A DNA stretch of 64,000 bases from Lateolabrax maculatus (Eukaryota > Chordata > Actinopteri > Acropomatiformes > Lateolabracidae). Below the pieces are notes generated by a model that made no database searches, was not told where the DNA came from, and saw only the letters and a list, made by a program, of their open reading frames with translations. Shown here in pieces: positions 56,090 to 64,000 of the stretch. Where the stretch lies: contig CM062199.1 in assembly GCA_031216445.1 (NCBI GenBank), forward strand, positions 8,398,501-8,462,500, given 5' to 3'. A program made the translations under genes and the position numbers. Positions within the stretch are counted from its first letter, which is position 1; every line of letters starts with the position of its first letter.

Positions 56090-56560
56090 AAATTCGTAAA
56101 TGCATATTAGTCTGGAACCTCTCAGTTCATTTTTGATTTCCAAGGGGCGTTATTAAGGGGCGCAAACAACAAATCAGAGCAACGAAACGCCATCCTGTCG
56201 GAGGGTACGTCCTGTCAGAAGTACGGCAAACACATTTATTTTCAGCATAAATTTTGAGTGCAGTGGTTTGTTCTTCTTTTAGAGAAAATTTACCGTCCAG
56301 TCCGTTTAATACTGTCGCTGTAGCTGGCCGTGGAACGTTCAGCACCGGCGGCAGCCATCTTGGTTATTTACGAAGATGCCAAAAACAGCACTCCTCTCTA
56401 ATTCATTAAAAAAAAATTTAAAAAAGTTTTTGCTTCTATTTAACAGAGACAGTGTAGGGGTATGACATGCAGCAATGGTAGCCAGTGATGGTTGCGACCA
56501 TGTTGCCATGTGGCATGCGCTGTAACCACTGGCTACCAAGGCGAAGGAGTGACCATAAGG
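56090..56560. other. CpG-rich segment, possible transposon relic
   Basis: CpG dinucleotides are clearly denser than in the flanks (GGGTACGTCC, AGTACGGC, TTTACCGTCC, GGCCGTGGAACGTTC, CACCGGCGGCAGCC). It includes GCAGCCATCTTGG and an imperfect inverted repeat (GGTAGCCAGTG at 56477-56487 with CACTGGCTACC at 56527-56537). No open frame of note. It could be a young repeat insertion or a regulatory CpG patch; I cannot tell which. Confidence 0.45.
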
Positions 56561-57342
56561 GCAGGCAAAAAGAAAAAAAATCCATACAAATCTCAATATG
56601 TGGCATGAACTACACAAATAAAAACAAAAAACACATGTTTTCAATTTCATTCAGACATTTTCAAGTATTACAGCAAGAAAAGTGTAAATTGGGTATTTGT
56701 GACCAGTAACAGCTGCACAAAAAGTTTTAACACACACACACATATCTAATTCATGCATGATTTGTGTTATTCTGGTAAATGTGCTACTGTGTCCTTCTCT
56801 GCTGCCAGGAACATTGTCACGTATTAGTTACTAACTAGTTGAAGTTAATAATTATTATGACAGCCATGCGCTGTTTTTCTCAGAGGCAACGTGTCTGTCT
56901 CTCTATGTGCCTCTCATATGACTTGAGTTCAGCATTATAGAGTCAGGGTGGTGGTCAGGTAGAGATGGGGAGAGAGGAGGATGAAGGGAGAGGAGAGGGT
57001 GAAGACGTGGAGGAGAGCAGGGATGGAGAAGGGATGATAAGTAGGTGTGTGTGTGTTTAGTGGTTGGTTGGCAGGTGCTCAGAAATGTCCACTCAACCTG
57101 ATGGGGAGTGTGTGTGTGTGTGCGTGTGTGTCTGCGTGTGTCTCGTGTGAGAAAAGTAAGCGAGTGAGGGGAGCGTCTTTGTCTCCTCCTAACCCCGTTG
57201 CCTAGCAACAGCCATGCTGTGTCGCCGCAGAGACAGAGGTGATGATGTCACCGGAGATCAGAGAGAACACGTCCACCAAACACGCGGAGACACATCCACT
57301 CAGTCAGACATGCACGCACGCACACACACGAAAATATTCACC

Positions 57343-57379
<37 letters not shown>
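57343..57379. repeat. (CA)18 microsatellite
   Basis: Uninterrupted CA/AC run. Confidence 0.94.
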
Positions 57380-57382
<3 letters not shown>

Positions 57383-57541
57383 GAACAACCCTTAAAGAGA
57401 CATAGACAAACACAATTATCTATTGGAATACATTTGTTCCACAACAAACTGTCATCGTCATGTTAAATCAGATCTTAAGTCAGAACTTAACTTGGCTATC
57501 AGTCTAAACGCTGTAAATGGCCCTTTAAAAGCGAGAACTAT

Positions 57542-57542
<1 letters not shown>

Positions 57543-57578
<36 letters not shown>
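57543..57578. repeat. (CA)18 microsatellite
   Basis: Uninterrupted CA/AC run, about 160 nt after the previous array. Confidence 0.94.
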
Positions 57579-57579
<1 letters not shown>

Positions 57580-58711
57580 CGGTCTGTGGACCAGGTGTTC
57601 CTGGGTGGGTGTGGAGCCTCGACATCATGGTGTGTGGGGAGACATGTCAGGACAGGAACAAAAACAGAGGCATGACAAAGGGAAGAAACAAGTGATGTAG
57701 TGAGGAAATTCAGTGAAGGAAGAGAGAGGAAGAGTCTTTAGCTGACAGTCTAATCCAGAGCGGCGTACAGAATCATAGAATAAATTCATGGAGCAACACA
57801 ATTATGACCACTACTGAGGAACAGGAAGGAGAATCAAAATGTGTAGAAAGAATGAAAAATAAAAGGACATATGTGATAAAGTAATAATGTTACACAGAGG
57901 GTGTGTGTGTGTGTGTGTCTCACATTCAACTGGATTTTTTGCATATTAGCTCTTTGATCAATTTACTTTGAAATGGCATTGACAAATGAGTGTGATGTCA
58001 CTCAGCAGTTGGTCGTGGTAACTTGCAAAATTATTCTGTGATGATAACACAGACCAGTGCATCTTATAATGCAGTGGTCCATGGGATGATTTTGAGTGGC
58101 GCTGTGAAAAGATGACAAAGAATGTGAAAATTATATTTCTAATGTACAAATGTATCATCATTGGTTTCTTATTACTGGTGAATTGTGAACAATGGTTATA
58201 GCTGCTTGTCTTCCTCTGATTAATGAGTCCAATAGCCTGAAAAAAAGGACAGTTTTTTATCTTGCATGTTTGCGGAGCATCATGACTGGTGTCACTTTGT
58301 TGAGCGGACAATGATAAATGTCACTGATAGACAGTTACGTTCTCATATATCAGTCCTGGCTAAAGGGCTTGGGAACATGACGTCATGATGCACTAATCTG
58401 CCACACTGATGTGTAGTGTTTTTGCACTAACCTGTAAGTTTAATGTATTGACCTTTAGCAGGATGACTGATGGTTGCTTACAGGGGATTTGTAAAGAATA
58501 TTGACTTTTTGGCTCTCAGCTTCAGCCACTTTACAAGGTGGTCAGTTTTCTGTTGGCAAAAATGAATAAACACCCTGTTTTGAACAAAAAGAAAGAGTCT
58601 TAGTAGGTCTAAATTCACCTTTGTTTAACTCTGTGTGTGGATTTGAAACAGGGATGCATTGTGTTCGGAAATGGAGGTCATTATTCTAACAGTGTGACAT
58701 CTTTTTTTTAG

Positions 58712-58840
58712 AAAATTACACTGGCAGACTACAAAGAGCAGCACTGCTCTCTGCTCAGTGTTTATTTACAACCTGCGTCAGACCCACGTCATCACATCTT
58801 ACATCGAGTGTTGACCACTGCCATCCAACTGAAGACCAAT
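58712..58840 (+). CDS. Candidate ulk4 exon 19 (divergent C-terminus)
   Basis: A T-rich tract ending TTTTTTTAG precedes 43 codons in phase 0, agreeing with exon 18: KITLADYKEQHCSLLSVYLQ and HHILHRVLTTAIQL. The helical, leucine-spaced pattern and the SLL..L spacing vaguely parallel the end of mammalian ULK4 (SLLRALERLA), but similarity is weak. If read on without splicing, the frame stops at TGA 58919-58921. If spliced at AAT|GTGACC it joins exon 20 through a 58-nt intron. It could instead be a chance open stretch. Confidence 0.5.
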
Positions 58841-58898
58841 GTGACCGTACCTTTAGTCTTTCTTACTCACTGTTCTTCCTCTCGCCCTCTTTCTTCAG

Positions 58899-58987
58899 TT
58901 GCAGACCACAGAGCAATCTGATTGGTTAGAATGTCCTGAAGGGGTGGAGCTAATGAGTCTACTGCAGGATATATCTACGTCCAACAG
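58899..58987 (+). CDS. Candidate ulk4 exon 20
   Basis: A very strong pyrimidine tract (58856-58896) ends in TTCTTCAG. The phase-0 frame is open and reads LQTTEQSDWLECPEGVEL then MSLLQDISTSN, ending AG|GTGCGT in phase 2. Its composition looks coding and the acceptor is excellent, but I know no matching ULK4 segment. If the GTGCGT donor is not used, the frame runs on to TGA at 59067-59069, immediately followed by AATAAA at 59070-59075. Confidence 0.45.
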
Positions 58988-59867
58988 GTGCGTGTTTCTG
59001 CTTTTTAAATGTGTCTGTGTGCGTCATAAAATATCAATTTATTATGAAATATTCATTATTACATTTTGAAATAAAACACGCTTTGCATAGATCTCAGAAC
59101 ACATTTTTAATAACTGTGGCAAAAGAAGATATGTAGCTGTTCGTATAAGGTGCCCATTTATGTCAGTAGTGTGTGTGCGTCAGTGTGGAAACCATACCTC
59201 AAAGGATACCACTAACAAATCATTGTGGATTTAGATGTGTCTCCTCCAGCTCTTTTCTTTATCTAATAATTTGTATGCATGTCTGAACATGTCTGTGCAT
59301 TACACATGTCAAAACTGATCTTTTTCTAGTTGTTAATTGAAAGGAAGTGAGCTTCTGACATTACAGAGTGTCAGCTTAATGGCTCACAAGGGGCTGAGAG
59401 ATAAAATATATCATATATTAAAAAAAAACTTGATCTTTGTTCGTGAGTCTTTTGAGATTTAATATAAATGGCAGGAAACATGACCTGCAACACCTTCACA
59501 CACCTGACAAAGTAACAGCCAAGATTTCTGAGTTTGGGAACTGCGAGGTTAGTGTGGAGACGGTAAAGATGATCGTAACTCAAGATCAACACAATCTCAA
59601 GCACAAGAAATGCACAGAGAACACAGTTTCCACTGTGATTCTGTTTCCTGACTTACTTCAAGTAATGCTCCCTTTTAACCTCACAGCAAGTAACACGAGC
59701 CAAATAAAATGAGGAAAAAATACACATGCACACACTTGGACTGTACTGCTTTGTTTATCAGTTCACTGTTCATTGCAGCTTTTTGAACTTTATATAAATT
59801 AAATGCAAAAACAAACCACTAGTTGTTACAACTACCTATTTACCAAAGATGCCAAAATTCTGAAATG

Positions 59868-59870
<3 letters not shown>

Positions 59871-59918
<48 letters not shown>
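59871..59918. repeat. (TG)24 microsatellite
   Basis: Forty-eight bases of uninterrupted TG. Confidence 0.96.
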
Positions 59919-59919
<1 letters not shown>

Positions 59920-60067
59920 ACCTGTATCTTTGCATCTGGCTGCCTTTTATGAGCATGTGGGCCGAATGTGTGTTCCCTCTTTGAGCCAAGGGTTTTGTCG
60001 CCGTAGCGACCATGCTTCCTTTGATCTCCTGATGTATGAGACCAGCGACCTGTCACACACAAACACA

Positions 60068-60108
<41 letters not shown>
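60068..60108. repeat. (CA)20 microsatellite
   Basis: Uninterrupted CA run about 150 nt after the (TG)24 array. The two arrays are complementary and could form a stem in a transcript. Confidence 0.95.
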
Positions 60109-60110
<2 letters not shown>

Positions 60111-60239
60111 CCACACACTCCCACACAATGAATACACACAAATAGTCGCTTTCACCCCCTTCTATATTCAAACTCTGTCTCTCAATCACACACACACCCT
60201 GTCAGATCGATAATAAAGGTGTATTGTTGTCCTGCTATA

Positions 60240-60475
60240 GAGGCCTCGCCTACTCTCCCCTCCCTCTCCCCCTCTTTTCTCCTCGGGCACCGCTTTTCTT
60301 CCCTTTTTGTCACCCTCTATACCCATTTCTCTTTTTCTCTCCCCCCTCCATTTTCTTTCCTTTTTCCTCATTTTCTTTCTTTTTCACCTCTTTCTTTCTC
60401 TCTCTCTTGTGCGTTCTCTCTCCCACTTCTCCTCTCCCCTCGTCTCCTCTCTCTCCTCTCCCTCTCTGGCAGATG
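60240..60475 (+). repeat. Pyrimidine-rich tract
   Basis: About 235 nt made almost entirely of C and T. Its open frames are Ser/Leu/Pro/Phe low-complexity artefacts. Confidence 0.85.
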
Positions 60476-60539
60476 AAAGCAGAGATCAGCTCTAGCCTTT
60501 GAAGTGGCTGAGACTGGCACACTCCCACTGGTTTAGCGG

Positions 60540-60690
60540 TAGGAGGAAGGGAGCAGAGGTTTTAGGAGAAAGGGCAGGAGATGAAAGGAGTTATGAGGAG
60601 AGAGAAGAGGAGAGGGAGGAAGAGGAGGGGGGGTTTAATTGAGAGGATGAGAGGAGTTGGGGCAGAGAGAGGAGACGGAAGAAGAGTGGG
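60540..60690 (+). repeat. Purine-rich tract
   Basis: About 150 nt of A and G, beginning 65 nt after the pyrimidine tract and of opposite bias. Confidence 0.85.
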
Positions 60691-63041
60691 AAGGAGTGGG
60701 GAGGTCTGGGCTGAGAACCTAACCCAAATGATGTCATTCAGCCTTTACCATGGCAACCTGAGGAATGCCTTTTCAAAACCTCAAGCTTGACCGAGTGTAG
60801 AGGGTGGGGAGGAGCGTCACTCATAGTTCCCCATCCTGAAGAAAAGCCTTGAGGCCCGAAACCTGATCCTTAGTTTATTGCTGTGTTCAGTCAAACATGA
60901 AGCCATCAGTTGTGCAGCCCACTAATATCTGCTCAGAAAACTACAAAACTCCCCCTGCAAACACTCAAGATTTTGGCTTCAGCTCCAATTTATGAAGGAT
61001 TTTACCAAAGTGCCAACATCAGTACCCACAAATGCAAACCTAAAGAAAAAAAAGACCAAATATCAAAATTCCTGGATCACTTAGTCTCGTCGAAAGAAAG
61101 AAAGAAATCGTCAAAAGAAATTGTTGTAACATAATTGATAGTCTTAAATAAAATCCATTCAAAAGAACACATGCAAAGTAGAGTCGATGAAGGCGTCTTC
61201 ATGTATTCATGTCAAGAATCCACTGACATTAAGTAAACAGAGTGAGGGACCTGCCTGTCCACTAAGTTCTGCTGTCTCCATATCAAATGGTGGAAAACAC
61301 ACAAATTCCACAGAGAAAACACCCCGAGTGTTTGGTGTAAGCCGAGTGTGAGGCTAATGTGGTTCTGTAATAGCCATTCACTGTAATCTAAAACCAATTA
61401 TTTAATTTTCCGCTATCCTCCGCGCAGCTACTGAGTGTCAATTTGGGACTGAGAAAGTTTGTACTAAAACTTTTATGGATCCAATTTATGCTTTCCAAAT
61501 TCACAAACTTTCAAGGATTTCTTAGTCCCCTGGGAGATGTGTTAATTAGGTTAATTATGTAGGTTTTCATCAACTAAGGGGGTGGGCTTCTGCTGGCCTG
61601 GCTGTCAGGCTGCCCTCAAAGACACCTGGGAGGAAGAGCAGAGGTGAGGAGGGTGAGGGAGGGAGATAAGAGAGAGAGAGAGGAGAGAGGAAGGAGGGTT
61701 AGATTACAGACAGCCTGTAGGGTCGGAGCAGATTGGATGTTTTCACCAAGCCGCAATGTTACAAATGTATGTTTGTATAGAATATCGTTTTATTTTGGTT
61801 ACTGTTAGGTTTTCAGTGTTTTTTAGTAAACCACAACTATGCAATATATAGTGAAATTAGTAAAAAAGCCCCCAATGCAAGTTGCAATATGAAAATATAA
61901 TATATTTACAGAATTTGTAAGTAATAAAAACTACTTCTGTAATAAAGTACTTTATACTGTATATTGTCATACTATATTGAACATGTACAGTGTTTATTTA
62001 ACACTTTAAAATAGTATGACATTTTATCATTGCCATAACAACGACAATGGCAACAGCATAAATATGAAATGATTAAAAAAGAATGTAACTTGTAGAAGAA
62101 ATTAACAGAGGTGAATATCAGTCAGGCAGAAGACAACTTAACAAGGCCACTGATAAAAGAAACACCAGTACAGGACCAGCCTGGAGTCAGTGACTGCAGG
62201 GCCTTTATTTTATTCAGCCACACCTGCTGCAGGACTCTCATCTGCCGTACTTATAGATGATCTCGATTCCTTTTATTGTCATTTTCATGAGCAAGGTTCC
62301 CCTAACAATGTACCTTTAGCAGTTCACGCGCCTCTTTAGAATGTTAGGACTACAGCTTCATCTTAGCTCGACACATTTGATCGAACATAGGTCCTTTTCA
62401 TTTTAAAATTGGTCCCACCAATAGATGAATTCAGATAAAGTGGATCAATTCTGCATCCACTTCTGGCAACAAGTTTATAATTTACAAATGAGACATTGCA
62501 ACTTTAACACATGAAGGCTAGCACCGAAAGTAATGATGTAGACTCTAGTTTGACAACCAATCAGACAAAAAGTACAAATTGGAGTCACCAGTGCAGTTTA
62601 CGTGCACACTGGGTCACTGAGGCCTTTCAACTGGGGTTTTTGTAAAGTTTGTACCTGCTTTCTGTAGGTCAGGCAGCATGTTGAGCCCACGTTCAACAAA
62701 TAATGACAATAATTAAAATCAGACAGCTGCACATCTACCAGTGTAATAGTACACAGAATATGTCAAAGAGCTGATGTTCATAGTGGTCAGGGATCCAGAT
62801 GACACTGTAAATGTTCAGAACAGAGATGGCTCTAGTGCTCAGATTTCCACTTTATGATCACATTTATTTCAGTCTGCCCAACCTGATGTACATGAAGGTT
62901 TTGTTTTTGGCCAAGATAACACGGAAATTAATTCCATATTCAGAATTCAGAATTAGTCTGTACTGTACATTTTACAACACTGGGTTGTACAACAAGCATT
63001 TAAAGTCTCATTTTGCTACATCAGAGAAAAAAAAGTATTAT

Positions 63042-63575
63042 TTATGGTGGAGTGTGGAGGATGAGTTGCGGAGTCTCACAGGCTGAAGAAAGAAGCTGCT
63101 CTGTAGTCTGGTGGGACGACAGCGGATACTTCTGTATCTCTAGCCAGACGGCAGCAGGGTGAACAGGCTGTTGCTGGGGTGGGTTTGTGTGCAGGCACCT
63201 CACCTCACTGATATCAGTGATGCTCAGTAGATGGGTACCAATGATGTACTGGGCAGTTTTAATCCCCCGCTGCAGTGCCCTCCTGTCCTGGGACGAGCAC
63301 ATCCCGTAAAGATTTTTGATGTTTCCAGTCAGGATGCCATCTATTGATCCTCTGTAAAAGCTGACAAGAGCTTGGCGTGGGAAGTTTGGTTTCTTAAGTT
63401 TCCTGAAGTAATACAGCCGTTTCTGAGTTTTCTTAACCAGGGTGGAGATGTGAGATGACCATGACAGGTTCTCTGTGATGTTGATTCCCAGGAACTGAAC
63501 ACTGTTCACCTGCTCCACCTCAGCTCCATGTAGACAGGGGTGTGTGTCTTCAGCTCCTTTTTTATCTAAAATCAA
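63042..63575 (-). pseudogene. Non-LTR retrotransposon reverse transcriptase C-terminal fragment
   Basis: The minus strand reads VEQVNSVQFLGINITENLSW, LVKKTQKRLYYFRKLKK, FYRGSIDGILTGNI and SSQDRRALQRGIKTAQYI. This is the typical segment after the RT catalytic core in fish LINEs. Past RCLHTN the main frame is wrong: another frame carries THPSNSLFTLLPSG, a stop, then RYRSIRCRPTRLQSSFF, so a deletion or frameshift plus a nonsense mutation have broken it. The RT active site would lie beyond 63575 and is not seen there. The element differs from the LINE fragment at 1328-1906. Confidence 0.85.
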
Positions 63576-63794
63576 TGATCATATATATATATGCTTTGTA
63601 TACATGTATATATACTGTACTACTGTACTATATCTTACTGGAGAAAATGTGTCTGGACAAGGTGAGAGAAATATGGAGCCACATCAGATTCATCAGGTTA
63701 TTCAAATGATTAAATATGAATTATTAATTAGAACATAAACTCTTTATAAAGATTTTTAAAAATATGCATGACATTGTTATTATGTGCACGTTTT

Positions 63795-63925
63795 GTCTTT
63801 ATTAGATAGGACAGTATGGAGGTAGACAGGAGACAAGGGAGGCAAGAGATATGACATGCAACACAGGTACTCGGCTGGAATTGAAGCATGGTCACTATGA
63901 GTATGTGGTATTCCCCATTCACAGG
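63795..63925 (-). mobile_element. SINE fragment, minus strand
   Basis: Read on the minus strand, GCTTCAATTCC resembles a box B. It is followed by TGTTGCATGTCATATCTC, a CTGTCTACCTCCATACTGTC phrase and TATCTAATAAAG near the end. I know this order from fish tRNA-derived SINEs. Box A is not clearly preserved. Confidence 0.55.
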
Positions 63926-64000
63926 ACAATGTTTTAATGATTTATGTCAATAGGTAAATAACATAACTTTGATACAGTGAATAACTTTTCTGTTCTCTGT

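Larger units (their letters stand above)
52671..58711 (+). other. ulk4 intron 18 or 3' region (6.0 kb)
   Basis: Depending on where ulk4 ends this is an intron or the 3' flank. It holds a palindrome cluster (54391-54488), a TG run (54682-54718), a CpG-rich segment (56090-56560), and CA arrays (57343-57379, 57543-57578). No segment fits a phase-0 continuation better than the candidate at 58712. Confidence 0.6.
58988..64000 (+). other. 3' flank or further intron of ulk4
   Basis: No exon is convincingly seen. Contents: CA/TG microsatellites (59871-59918, 60068-60108), a pyrimidine tract (60240-60475) followed by a purine tract (60540-60690), AT-rich sequence, a LINE 3' end (63042-63575, minus) and a reverse SINE (63795-63925). 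Confidence 0.65.

Noticed and set aside
59437..59712. 91-residue + strand frame after the candidate terminal exons
   Set aside because: No recognisable domain, no splice signals in phase with ulk4, and a minus-strand frame overlaps it equally well.

Overview
This window looks like vertebrate, almost certainly teleost fish, nuclear DNA. It has long AT-rich introns with canonical GT..AG junctions, many (CA)n/(TG)n microsatellites, long purine- or pyrimidine-rich tracts, and decayed fish-type transposons: Tc1-like elements, non-LTR retrotransposon 3' ends and tRNA-derived SINE heads. There is no bacterial gene organisation, no rRNA and no CRISPR.

The only host gene I can support is the 3' half of ulk4 (Unc-51-like kinase 4, a pseudokinase), on the + strand. 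Eighteen exons between 2277 and 52670 give one uninterrupted 699-residue translation in which every splice phase agrees. It is collinear with the C-terminal helical-repeat (ARM/HEAT-like) half of vertebrate ULK4. The N-terminal pseudokinase half lies upstream of base 1. Two further candidate exons (58712-58840 and 58899-58987), separated by a possible 58-nt intron, may hold a divergent C-terminus. No stop codon or 3' end can be fixed with confidence.

Layout. 1-2276 is upstream intron with a LINE fragment. 2277-6583 holds exons 1-2. 6584-17024 is a 10.4-kb intron with an inverted pair of dispersed repeats, old fish repeats and a Tc1 remnant. 17025-19720 holds exons 3-5 with a small hairpin-bearing MITE. 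19721-25199 is an intron with the first copy of a 128-bp repeat. 25200-32725 is the densest part, exons 6-13, with the second 128-bp copy, a SINE head and a strong hairpin. 32726-48333 has two short exons (14, 15) in large introns with a Tc1-like copy and paired purine/pyrimidine tracts. 48334-52670 holds exons 16-18. 52671-64000 is intron and 3'/intergenic sequence with a striking palindrome cluster, a CpG-rich island-like segment, the candidate terminal exons, another purine/pyrimidine pair, a LINE 3' end and a reverse SINE.

I found no previously undescribed multi-gene system. The best second-look items are the perfect palindromes and hairpins (17671-17716, 31804-31865, 54391-54488), the two pairs of dispersed repeats, the uncertain ulk4 3' end, and microsatellites that abut ulk4 splice sites. 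Exon numbers are local to this window.
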